Shown one piece after another: positions 1-8,470 of a stretch of DNA of 64,000 nt. Made by a program: the position numbers and the translations under genes. Under the pieces are notes generated by a model. It worked only from the letters and a program-made list of their open reading frames with translations. It did not search any database and had not been told where the DNA came from. This stretch comes from JAFGTP01 sp964498725 (GTDB lineage: Bacteria; Fidelibacterota; UBA2242; JAFGTP01), in the NCBI GenBank assembly GCA_964498725.1, contig CAZCHS010000002.1:50603-114602 (forward strand). The letters are read 5' to 3'. Numbering within the stretch: position 1 is the stretch's first letter; each line of letters starts with the position of its first letter.

Positions 1-1252
1 CAAAAAAATTAAAGGAACCAAAGATATTTTACCCGACGAAATCTGGAAATGGGACTACCTTGAAGAAAAGATAAAAAAACATTTGAAGAACAGCGGATAT
101 TTTGAAATACGCACCCCGATTTTTGAAGTTACTGAATTATTTGCTCGCGGCATTGGAGAAGAAACCGATGTGGTTTCCAAAGAAATGTACACTTTTGAAG
201 ATAAAGGCGGCAAAAGCCTGACACTCCGGCCGGAATTGACTGCTCCGGTTATTCGGGCCTATATTGAAAATAATCTTGACCAGATCAATCCGGTCAATAA
301 ACTTTTTTATATTGGTTCGCTGTTTCGGCAGGAAAGACCGCAAAAGGGACGGCTTCGCCAATTCAATCAGTTTGGTATTGAAATCGTCGGTACTCCCAAT
401 CCTGAAGCCGATGCTGAAGTTATTCGTCTGATGTATGATATTTTCAATAGCATGGGAATTGATCAGATGACTGTTAAAATAAATAGTATCGGTGGCCGGG
501 AAAGCAGAATTGAATATCTAAAAATTCTTGATAAAGCGCTTGAAAGCCAATATGATCATCTTTGCCCTACTTGCCAAAAGCGATACCACAAAAACCTGCT
601 GCGAATCTTTGATTGCAAAAATGAGGGATGCCAGCAGATATTGGATGAGCATGCGCCGGCCATTATTGATCATTTGAATGAAGAAGACAGGGCGCATTTT
701 GCAGCAGTCAGAAAATTGCTTGATGCCACAGATACTCCTTATACAGTAGAAAAAAAATTGGTTCGGGGACTGGATTATTATACAAAAACAACCTTTGAAA
801 TTACCAGTGATCTGCTGGGCTCACAGGATGCCATTTGTGGCGGTGGGCGTTATGATCACCTGGTTGAGGACCTGGATGGAAAATCCACACCGGCTGTAGG
901 TGTGGCCTGCGGAATGGAACGGTTAATCCTGGTTCTGGATGAACTGGATGCCTGGCAAAAAGATGAAATGACAAATGTATTTTTTGTTACATTAGGCGAA
1001 AAATCAATTGAAAAAGGATTTCAGTTGGTGACGGAATTGCGCAAGGCCGGTATTCCGGCGCAAATGGATTTTATGCGCCGGTCAATGAAAGCACAAATGA
1101 GAAATGCCGGCAAGAACAATGCTAATTTTGTTGTTATTATCGGTGAAAATGAGTTGAATGATAATAAGGTAATCTTGAAAAATATGAGAGAACGGAAACA
1201 AGAAGAAGTTCAATTGGATAAGTTAGTGGAGACATTGATAGAAATATTTTGA
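1..1252 (+). CDS. hisS: Histidyl-tRNA synthetase, 5' end outside window
   Basis: Charges tRNA-His with histidine in the cytoplasm. The frame is open from base 2, and its first residues (KKIKGTKDILPDE) are the family's N-terminal KGTxDxLP motif, so only a few codons are missing and the internal TTG at 83 is not the start. Class II motif 2 is visible (FRQERPQKGRLRQFNQFG), then the histidine-binding GLDYYTKTTFEI and the motif 3 region CGGGRYDHL...GVACGMERL. The last 90 or so residues form the anticodon-binding domain. The length matches the normal 410-430 residues. The gene is followed 28 bases later by a clear terminator. Identity is secure. Confidence 0.97.
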   Translation, partial: KKIKGTKDILPDEIWKWDYLEEKIKKHLKNSGYFEIRTPIFEVTELFARGIGEETDVVSKEMYTFEDKGGKSLTLRPELTAPVIRAYIENNLDQINPVNKLFYIGSLFRQERPQKGRLRQFNQFGIEIVGTPNPEADAEVIRLMYDIFNSMGIDQMTVKINSIGGRESRIEYLKILDKALESQYDHLCPTCQKRYHKNLLRIFDCKNEGCQQILDEHAPAIIDHLNEEDRAHFAAVRKLLDATDTPYTVEKKLVRGLDYYTKTTFEITSDLLGSQDAICGGGRYDHLVEDLDGKSTPAVGVACGMERLILVLDELDAWQKDEMTNVFFVTLGEKSIEKGFQLVTELRKAGIPAQMDFMRRSMKAQMRNAGKNNANFVVIIGENELNDNKVILKNMRERKQEEVQLDKLVETLIEIF

Positions 1253-1279
1253 GATAGATGAAAAAATATTATAAATCTA

Positions 1280-1309
1280 AGAGTCGTCTAATGGATGGCT
1301 CTTTTTTTT
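1280..1309 (+). terminator. Intrinsic terminator after hisS
   Basis: Arms 1280-1288 (agagtcgtc) and 1294-1302 (gatggctct) pair over 9 bp with two G-T wobbles and a 5-base loop. They run straight into eight T (1302-1309). Confidence 0.8.
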
Positions 1310-1340
1310 AAAAAAAGAAAGGCTTGTTAAAAACAAGCCT
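1310..1340 (-). terminator. Intrinsic terminator of the minus-strand thioesterase gene
   Basis: Perfect 9-bp stem, aggcttgtt (1320-1328) with aacaagcct (1332-1340). Read on the minus strand it ends in TTTCTTTTTTT (1319 down to 1310). It abuts the hisS terminator, so the two convergent genes have back-to-back terminators. Confidence 0.75.
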
Positions 1341-1521
1341 TTTCCCTCCTCCTCACTACAAAAGATATGTATCTTTTGTAAATCTATCCTGAAATATTTG
1401 AATTGAAAGTTAATATGTTTGTGTAGTAAAAGTTCATCAACTATAAATTTTTTCTGCATCTATTATAAAAAAATATCCTAAATATAGCAACGAAAAAAAA
1501 AGAAAAATGATGATAAAATTA

Positions 1522-1932
1522 TTATTTATCATTCAGAATCATAGTAAAATTTTTTCTTAATTCCTCCGGTATTTGTTCTGAAATATTTTTTTCATGATTA
1601 AATAGTACAAAGGTGGCTACAGCTGTTAGGATGTGTTTGCCTGTATCATCATTATATATATCATGTCTGAACTGGACACTTTTATTGCCAATCTTATTAA
1701 TACTGGATTCAATTCTGAGCAAATCCCCAAGGAAGGCAGGGGCATAATAATCGACTGTATTATTGGCGACAACCAGACCGTGTTTTTTAGAATATTTATT
1801 AAAATAGGGTAAATAGCGGTCCTTGACCGTCCAGCGGGCTTCTTCCAGAAATTCCAGGTACCGTGTGTTATTGACATGCCCATAGGCGTCAATATGATAT
1901 CCACGTACTCTTATTTTGATAATATCAACCAT
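1522..1932 (-). CDS. Acyl-CoA thioesterase, 4HBT (hotdog) family
   Basis: Small 136-residue single hotdog-fold protein. It carries the family signature at residues 14-32: HIDAYGHVNNTRYLEFLEEA, where the Asp in the HxDxxGHVNN motif is the usual catalytic or substrate-contacting residue of YbgC/FatA-like 4HBT thioesterases. It should hydrolyse a thioester bond of an acyl-CoA or acyl-ACP; the substrate cannot be told from sequence. The gene is alone on the minus strand, convergent with hisS, and divergent from the exported-protein block that starts at 2176. No signal peptide is seen, so it is cytoplasmic. Confidence 0.85.
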   Translation of the reverse strand: MVDIIKIRVRGYHIDAYGHVNNTRYLEFLEEARWTVKDRYLPYFNKYSKKHGLVVANNTVDYYAPAFLGDLLRIESSINKIGNKSVQFRHDIYNDDTGKHILTAVATFVLFNHEKNISEQIPEELRKNFTMILNDK

Positions 1933-2175
1933 GAATAAATCTATAATTTGATGGGAATTTATAAAAGCATTTTAATTTTTAAAAATATTTAAAGAACCGT
2001 GAAATTAATATTTTATCTTGTTTTTTAGAGGAGTTAACATGGTTTCGAAATGATAATTAATTACAATATTAATAAAATACCCGATAATTTTTAAAAAAAA
2101 TTAAAAAACTCTTGATGTTAAATATTTTTAAACTTAATATTAGGAGAAATAAAAAATAGTTTAGATGGGAGGATT
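1933..2175. other. Divergent AT-rich intergenic region
   Basis: 243 bases between the minus-strand thioesterase and the plus-strand block starting at 2176. It is very AT-rich and must hold promoters for both directions, but I cannot pick a convincing -35/-10 pair. A good ribosome site (gggagg, 2166-2171) precedes the ATG at 2176. Confidence 0.4.
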
Positions 2176-3510
2176 ATGAAAAAATACATAAAATTAATTA
2201 TTGGTGGTTTATTTTTCTCATTTATATTGATTTTTATCTATCAATGTGAAAGTGATAAAGTACTGATTTCCAACCCAAGTTTTGACGGTGACTATAAATT
2301 GAAATGGGGGGACCTTCCTAAATTAAAAGATGGCAGTGATTTTAAACTGGGCGGTTTCCAATCTATAGACTATATCAGTGATAATGAATTTGTTTTTGTG
2401 ACTGACAGGGGACCGGTCATCAATGAAATTATCGGCATCAGGGAAAAAGTAAATTTTTTAGCACCTGATTTTGTCCCGGAAATTGTAAGAGTCAAATTAA
2501 AGGACAATAACTCCATTGAAATAATTGACCGTCATCCAATCAAAACCCTACAGGGGGAAAGCGTCAGTGGATTACCTTCCCGTACAGATGTGGAAATTGT
2601 TAATCCGGAATTGGATGCAGCCTTTTGGGGAATGAATCCCGGTGGTGTGGTTTATAATCCCGTAGGCAATTCCTATTGGGTAGCAGAAAAATATGCGCCA
2701 TCATTATTGGAGGTTACCGGCAGATGGGGAAGTCTTGGTGATAAAGGTGATCACGCTAATATCCTTCGCAGATTTCGTCCTTATGAAGGATTACGCCGAT
2801 ATTATGCTCGCCGTGTTGGTGATGGTGGATTTGCCGGCATTGATGTGGACATAAAAAACAGGTTGTGGATGACTATCGAAAAAAATCTGATTAATTACCC
2901 GGTACTATTCAGTGATGGTGAATTGGTGGAACTGGATTCGCTGACTTTATACAAAGACAAACGAAGAATTGTCAGAAAAGATCCGGGGGAAGGCTATGAT
3001 ATGTCAGCCATCTACCAGGTGGAGCCGGAATCTTTTGATGGTGTCCGTCCTGAAGATGTCAGTATCCTGGGCATTGCTGTTTATAATGATACCACTTGCT
3101 ATGTAACGGAGTACGGCTGTACTGGTGACAATGTCCGTAATCTTCTTGTCAAGGTAATTTGTCCTGCCGGGGTGTGGGTTTCGCCAACTTCTGAAAGTTT
3201 GTTTTGGGAAGATGATGAAAATAACATCACCCATTATCGCACTTATGAAACCCTTTCTGAGGCTGACAAGGATTCTATCAACACACAGAGCCAGGGAAGA
3301 AAAATTTCCTATGCTGCAAAACGTAAATTATATGATCTGTCACTTGAATTTTCGAATAAACCGGTTGGCTTAACAATTATTGATAATCACAAAATTGCTA
3401 TTCTTGGTGAACATAAGTATGGTATCAAATCAGCTAATATTGAAACCGGTGATGTAGATATTGAAAAAGAAGATGTGATTGTAAAAGTATTAGACCTTCA
3501 GGGATTATAA
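2176..3510 (+). CDS. Exported phytase-like/esterase-like beta-propeller protein
   Basis: 444 residues. The N-terminus has a Lys pair and a hydrophobic stretch (residues 6-23) followed by YQC at 22-24, an imperfect lipobox, so it is either a lipoprotein or membrane-anchored. The mature part begins LGGFQSIDY...FVFVTDRGP, which resembles the 'esterase-like activity of phytase' family (PF13449): a six-bladed propeller-like fold with a DRG motif and a GMNPGG/WVAEKYAPSLLEV segment. The reaction is not certain; family members have been linked to phosphate esters, but many are uncharacterised. It is the first gene of a same-strand run ending at 11383, with only 16 bases to the next gene. The family call comes from motif recognition only. 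Confidence 0.65.
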   Translation: MKKYIKLIIGGLFFSFILIFIYQCESDKVLISNPSFDGDYKLKWGDLPKLKDGSDFKLGGFQSIDYISDNEFVFVTDRGPVINEIIGIREKVNFLAPDFVPEIVRVKLKDNNSIEIIDRHPIKTLQGESVSGLPSRTDVEIVNPELDAAFWGMNPGGVVYNPVGNSYWVAEKYAPSLLEVTGRWGSLGDKGDHANILRRFRPYEGLRRYYARRVGDGGFAGIDVDIKNRLWMTIEKNLINYPVLFSDGELVELDSLTLYKDKRRIVRKDPGEGYDMSAIYQVEPESFDGVRPEDVSILGIAVYNDTTCYVTEYGCTGDNVRNLLVKVICPAGVWVSPTSESLFWEDDENNITHYRTYETLSEADKDSINTQSQGRKISYAAKRKLYDLSLEFSNKPVGLTIIDNHKIAILGEHKYGIKSANIETGDVDIEKEDVIVKVLDLQGL

Positions 3511-3526
3511 ACATGGGGTTAATCGA

Positions 3527-4135
3527 ATGTCCAAAAAACTATTATTATTAACATTTATAGTCGGCTTGTTGTGGGTAATGACCTGTGATTTTCCAACTTA
3601 TCAGGAAATCACGGACCCGGCCAAGGTAAGAGTATGGTTTACCTACAGTTTGGGGGAGAATTCTACTTTCCAAAATATTGTTGAGGAAACCGACAGTTTA
3701 AAAATCAGATGTACAAATTTCAGACTGTACAATGATACTCTGTATACGCAGTTTTATCAAAATGAAGATATGTTCCGGCAAAATCGCGATAGTGTGAAAA
3801 GTATCAATATACTGAGTACCAGCTCCGATACTATAAAAATTGCCGAAGGATTGGTACCCCCATATGATTATACACGTCTGGAATTCCAGATTACACCGGA
3901 AGATACTATCTTTGTGATTGGTGGCAAAACCTATCCGTTGAACTATCAGGACGAAAAAGCCGAAACAATGGTTCGAATTAATCAGGTTCTTTCCCATGAA
4001 TCCCGGAAAACCACTGATATTTATTTGACCTATTATGCCGATAAAGGCATACGACGGATCGGTGATAAGTTTTATTTTAGTACAGTCGGCGATGACAGTG
4101 CTGCAATTGGCAATATTAATATCAGACAAAACTAG
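3527..4135 (+). CDS. Putative lipoprotein, DUF4382-like
   Basis: 202 residues. Signal peptide with a plausible lipobox (VMTC, Cys20), so likely lipid-anchored. The mature part is beta-rich. The segment around residues 108-185 (LVPPYDYTRLEFQI, then GGKTYPLNY, then TTDIYLTYYADKGI) looks like DUF4382, a family found in exported FCB-group lipoproteins, with its 'pay-off' pattern of a tyrosine-threonine strand, a YPL strand and a hydrophobic Asp strand. Function unknown. It sits 16 bases after the phytase-like gene and 3 bases before the next lipoprotein, so the three are almost certainly cotranscribed. Confidence 0.6.
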   Translation: MSKKLLLLTFIVGLLWVMTCDFPTYQEITDPAKVRVWFTYSLGENSTFQNIVEETDSLKIRCTNFRLYNDTLYTQFYQNEDMFRQNRDSVKSINILSTSSDTIKIAEGLVPPYDYTRLEFQITPEDTIFVIGGKTYPLNYQDEKAETMVRINQVLSHESRKTTDIYLTYYADKGIRRIGDKFYFSTVGDDSAAIGNINIRQN

Positions 4136-4138
4136 AGT

Positions 4139-5644
4139 ATGCATATGAAAATGATACACAAATTATTTTTAGTTCTATTATTCTCAATAGCGCTGATCGT
4201 GATCAGTTGTTCGGATATGCTCAATCCGGAATTGGGAGGCGAGAAAAAAGAAATTCAACCGCCGGCAACTAAAATATTAAACATTCCGGCAGAAAATGAA
4301 CCGGCCCCGATTTCACAATTATACCAGGCGGTTTTGCAGATCGGCTGGAAGGGAATTTCAGATAATAGTCTGATCAGGGGCTTTTATTATCAGATCACTT
4401 CGGAGTTTATGGAGCGTGGTGAAGTTGTCATACAGGAGCCGGTATTTACCAATAAGGAATCTGCAACGATTGTTTTTCCGTCCCGGGATAAGGTTAATAA
4501 ACAGGTGATCACGGTTTTTGCGCAAGATAAAGACGGACGTGTTGATCCGGTGGGCGACAGCCTGACAATCTATACAAGACAGAGCATTGCTCCGGATACC
4601 AGAATCCTTTTTCCCAATGATCAGGACACATTGCTGGTGAATGCACAGACCGATTATATCTGGAAAGGGTTCAAAGTTGTCGTGGCCGATTCTCAGCCCA
4701 ATCCTTATAATTATGCAAATCCTCCCGAAATAATGGATTATCTTTATAAAATTGATGATGGCGAATGGTCATCACCCCAGTCTGACAGCGCATTTTATAT
4801 TGATCCGGAAATAATATCCGGCCCAATTGAAGGGCCTCATAAACTTTACGTGAAAGCCAGAAATACCGCTTATAAAGATGATACAACAGCTGCCGAGTTG
4901 AATTTGTACTTGTACCTGCCGGATGAAAATAAACGGGAGTGGCTTATCATTGATGATACCAATACACGGTTTAAACCCAAAGATTCCGATCATGACCAGT
5001 ATTTTGAAGATATCTTCAATTATTTGGGAAAACAGGATGTCGGAACCTGGGATGTAAAAGATCAGGGAGTCATTACAATGAAAGAGATTAAAAAATATAA
5101 ATATGTACTTTACCATTCGGAAGATGCCGGTAATACCAACATTGACCAGATGGTACCGGTTTTCACACAATATCTTGAGACCGGCGGCCGGCTAATGATC
5201 ACAACCAAAGAAACTCTGGATAAACTGAATCGCAATAATGTACGTAAAGAATTGCTTTACTATGGCGATTTTATCAGTGATTTTCTTCATATCAAAGATT
5301 ATCGAATGGGCGGCAGTGTCCCGGATAAATTACAGGGATTGAATTTTGTCAATAGCCCGGATACCGCGATTGTGGACAGCAATAAGATCAGTGCCTCAAT
5401 TGGCGGTGTGACCGGTGTTACCTATATCAATGAAATTGGGGACTTTGCAGAACCTGTATTTGAATATGCAACAGGAGATTCCGCCAATCTAAACTGGAAT
5501 GGTGCTGATGTGGGAATCGGGTATTATAATGATTCTTATCGTTTGATATTCTGTGGGTTTCCAATGTACCCTTTTACTGTTGAAAGCGGTGCGGCTATTA
5601 TATCTGAAGTAGAAACGTATTTTAATGAAGAAAAACCATTCTAA
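4139..5644 (+). CDS. Lipoprotein with fibronectin-like and GATase-like domains
   Basis: 501 residues. Signal peptide with a good lipobox (VISC, residue 24). Either ATG (4139 or 4145) could be the start. Residues 40-260 look like two beta-sandwich (fibronectin III/Ig-like) units; the second contains DYIWKG and a YLYKIDDGEWS strand. From about residue 265 the chain turns alpha/beta: EWLIIDDTNTR, YKYVLYHSE, FTQYLETGGRLMITT. This order resembles the glutamine-amidotransferase-like domain often seen in exported FCB proteins; no catalytic Cys is seen at the expected place. Enzyme activity is therefore unlikely, and a binding or surface-display role is an inference from position between a lipoprotein and a TonB-dependent receptor. 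Confidence 0.55.
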   Translation: MHMKMIHKLFLVLLFSIALIVISCSDMLNPELGGEKKEIQPPATKILNIPAENEPAPISQLYQAVLQIGWKGISDNSLIRGFYYQITSEFMERGEVVIQEPVFTNKESATIVFPSRDKVNKQVITVFAQDKDGRVDPVGDSLTIYTRQSIAPDTRILFPNDQDTLLVNAQTDYIWKGFKVVVADSQPNPYNYANPPEIMDYLYKIDDGEWSSPQSDSAFYIDPEIISGPIEGPHKLYVKARNTAYKDDTTAAELNLYLYLPDENKREWLIIDDTNTRFKPKDSDHDQYFEDIFNYLGKQDVGTWDVKDQGVITMKEIKKYKYVLYHSEDAGNTNIDQMVPVFTQYLETGGRLMITTKETLDKLNRNNVRKELLYYGDFISDFLHIKDYRMGGSVPDKLQGLNFVNSPDTAIVDSNKISASIGGVTGVTYINEIGDFAEPVFEYATGDSANLNWNGADVGIGYYNDSYRLIFCGFPMYPFTVESGAAIISEVETYFNEEKPF

Positions 5645-5660
5645 ATAAAGTAGGATAGTA

Positions 5661-8456
5661 ATGAATAGTTTTAAAATTTTTAAATACAATGATAGAGCAA
5701 GAGCATTATTCATCGGTTTGGTCATTTTGATGATGACGACAATCTGTTATGCAGATTACGGTATTGTCAAAGGTCGCATTACTGACAGCGAAACCGGAAT
5801 GGCATTAATGGGCGCTAATGTTGTTTTAGTGAGCAATGATAATAAAAGTGAAGTCTTTGGGTCTGCCAGTGATGAGAATGGTCTCTATCTGATTACTCAG
5901 GTTCCGGCCGGTACCTATACGCTGAAAATCACATTCATCAGTTACAGTGAATATATTGTTAAAGAAGTAAAAGTCAGCGCTAACCGGATGACAAAAATTG
6001 ATGCTGTTCTGAAACCGGAAACAATTCAGGGTGAGCAGGTCATTGTCACCGCTGAAAAACCGGCTGTGGATGTAAAAACCGCCAGTTCTTCACAGGTAAT
6101 TGGCAGTGAGGAGATTTCCAGAATGCCTGTGGCCACCAATGCCAGTGACTTGTTTGCCATGCAGGCTGGTGTGGTTAAGGTGGATGACGCGATCCATGTT
6201 CGGGGCGGCCGCAGTGATGAAGTACTCTACCTGGTAGACGGAGTGCCGGTCAATGATCCGATTACCGGAGTCAATGCAGTGGATATTGATATCAATCAGA
6301 TTAAAGAAGTGGAGATCATCAAAGGTGGCTTTGATGCCCGTTATGGAAATGCCCAGAGCGCGATTATAAACATCATTACCAAATCCGGCAAAGATTATAT
6401 TGATGTGGACTTCCATGCCAAAACCGACCATGTCAGTTTCGGACGGAACGAAGGATATAACTATGGTTACCTGGGAATTAACGGACCTATGAATTTCATC
6501 CCCGGCGACGGCAGCTTTTCCACAACTTTTTCCACCGATCTGAAAGATGGTTATTATCATATGGGCGGGGATTACGGCGAAACCGAATTAGGACCCTTTG
6601 ACATACCCAATCACCAGCATACAAATTATAAAGGAACCGCCAGTATTGATTATAAACCAACAAAAAAAGTGCGTCTCAATCTTAAATACCGATACCAGAA
6701 TAATTTCAATAAAGGATATGTCTATAGTTGGCGGCAATTGCCCGACCGTGTGGGAGTTGGTGAAAATACTGTCAACAAATTCACCGGAATTTTTCGTCAC
6801 TCCCTGGGCGAAAATACCTATTACCGGTTTAATGTGTCAAAACAAAACAGCCACAGTTATAATGGCTTGTTGGGTCTGGAATCACCGGAAGATACCTGGA
6901 ATTATGATTTGACATTGCCGGTCTATAATCCGGAAACCAATGAATCTTTTGAAATATCAACCAATATCGCCAACATTCAATCAGTCTATGATTCACTCAA
7001 TTCTCTTGGATTGGGTGAAGAAAATATATTATGGAACCGGACTGACCCCAATTATGTAGGGCCGCCGGAAAACATTGATAATGATTTTGATCATTTTATT
7101 GATGAAGGGATCACAAAAAGTTATAATGAGTCTACCAGTGATGTCTGGGATATGGATTTTCAGTTTGTGAAGCATATTGCAAAAATCCATAAGTTCGAAT
7201 TCGGGGGTTCCTATCAATACAAAGATATTCAATATCAGAGCATCAGTAATTATAACAATTATTACCCGATGCGGGATAGTCTTCCCGGTGAACACTCACG
7301 CTATGGAAGTTTGCGCTGGTATTTCAATGATATACCGCAGCGGGGCAGTTGGTACATACAGGACCGGATCGATTACGCGGGAATGTATCTCTTAATAGGT
7401 CTTCGCGCTGATTATTACATTCATGGTAATACCGTAAATTCACAAAAATATATAAAGGCATTTAATGAACATACCGGTAAGGATATTGAAGAGTTTGATA
7501 AAGTGAAGGCCGCCCTCAGTCCGCGCTTTGGCCTCTCAATTCCGGCCAATACTAAGACAAAAGTGTTTTTCAATTACGGTTATTTTGCGCAGCAGCCGAG
7601 TTTTAGTCATATGTATCTCGATCCCTTCCTGAACAGTACGATTGGTAATCCGAATCTTGATCCGCGCAAATCAATCAGTTATGAAGTTGGTGTGGAAACA
7701 GAGTTTATTCGCGATTTTGTCTTGAGAGTTAAGATTTTTGGAAAAGATTACGCAGGGTCGATCGGCGGACGCCAAACTAAAACCGAGCCCATTAATATTA
7801 TTTATGAAAACACTGGTTTTGGTTCTTCCCGGGGATTTGAAACCGAATTACGGAAAGAATATTCCAATTATTATGCCTTAACAGCCAACTACGCCTACAC
7901 ACTGGCCCGGGGCTTTAGTTTGACAGCCCTTGATGCTTACCAGAAGGGCGAATCAGTACCACCGCCGGTCAGGGCTCAGCGTGTGGGACACGATGTCAAC
8001 CATGTGGCAAAATTACAGTTCTCCTTTTATGTACCGGAGAGCAGACCGATCGAAATGTTTGGTTATCACCTTAAAGATTTTTCAATGAATTTAATGGGAA
8101 CTTATTCTTCCGGTTATCCTTACACTCCGGTTATACCGAATCAACTCTATGTGGAAGCAAATACCGAAACCGGTCCTGACAGATATAATTTGGATGCCGA
8201 TATACAAAAAGGGTTCAGAGTTGGAAAAGTCCGATTCAGGCTGTTTTTGGAAGCCAATAATATCCTGAATTTTAGAAATATAAACATTGGTTCCGGCGGT
8301 TTTAACAGACGAACCGGGGAAGCCCTCGATTATGGCGATCTGAGCGGCACCAGTGATTATTATATGCTTTATCCTGATGTGATCTTTAGTCGCGGGATAA
8401 ATACCTATAATTGGGAAAGATTAATCAGGCTCGGTTTAAAAATTAACTTTAATTAA
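5661..8456 (+). CDS. TonB-dependent receptor with N-terminal carboxypeptidase-like domain
   Basis: 931 residues, outer membrane. Signal peptide (residues 1-32, cut near CYADYG). Residues 35-115 are a carboxypeptidase-D regulatory-like domain (GIVKGRITDSETGMALMGANV...GLYLITQVPAGTYTLKI). Residues 120-240 are the plug, with VRGGRSDEVLYLVDGVPVND and VEIIKGGFDARYGNAQSAIINI. The rest alternates in the way of a 22-strand barrel and ends in NFN. This architecture takes up large or scarce ligands with TonB energy. No SusD partner lies next to it, so it is not a canonical SusCD pair; the lipoproteins upstream may be its ligand-binding partners (inference). The substrate is unknown. Confidence 0.92.
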   Translation: MNSFKIFKYNDRARALFIGLVILMMTTICYADYGIVKGRITDSETGMALMGANVVLVSNDNKSEVFGSASDENGLYLITQVPAGTYTLKITFISYSEYIVKEVKVSANRMTKIDAVLKPETIQGEQVIVTAEKPAVDVKTASSSQVIGSEEISRMPVATNASDLFAMQAGVVKVDDAIHVRGGRSDEVLYLVDGVPVNDPITGVNAVDIDINQIKEVEIIKGGFDARYGNAQSAIINIITKSGKDYIDVDFHAKTDHVSFGRNEGYNYGYLGINGPMNFIPGDGSFSTTFSTDLKDGYYHMGGDYGETELGPFDIPNHQHTNYKGTASIDYKPTKKVRLNLKYRYQNNFNKGYVYSWRQLPDRVGVGENTVNKFTGIFRHSLGENTYYRFNVSKQNSHSYNGLLGLESPEDTWNYDLTLPVYNPETNESFEISTNIANIQSVYDSLNSLGLGEENILWNRTDPNYVGPPENIDNDFDHFIDEGITKSYNESTSDVWDMDFQFVKHIAKIHKFEFGGSYQYKDIQYQSISNYNNYYPMRDSLPGEHSRYGSLRWYFNDIPQRGSWYIQDRIDYAGMYLLIGLRADYYIHGNTVNSQKYIKAFNEHTGKDIEEFDKVKAALSPRFGLSIPANTKTKVFFNYGYFAQQPSFSHMYLDPFLNSTIGNPNLDPRKSISYEVGVETEFIRDFVLRVKIFGKDYAGSIGGRQTKTEPINIIYENTGFGSSRGFETELRKEYSNYYALTANYAYTLARGFSLTALDAYQKGESVPPPVRAQRVGHDVNHVAKLQFSFYVPESRPIEMFGYHLKDFSMNLMGTYSSGYPYTPVIPNQLYVEANTETGPDRYNLDADIQKGFRVGKVRFRLFLEANNILNFRNINIGSGGFNRRTGEALDYGDLSGTSDYYMLYPDVIFSRGINTYNWERLIRLGLKINFN

Positions 8457-8470
8457 TAAAAAGGGTTATA

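Noticed and set aside
83..1252. TTG at 83 as start of hisS
   Set aside because: The frame is open to base 2 and includes the conserved KGTKDILP motif, so the gene starts before the window.
4139..5644. Active glutamine amidotransferase
   Set aside because: The C-terminal alpha/beta part is GATase-like in layout only; the nucleophile Cys is missing.
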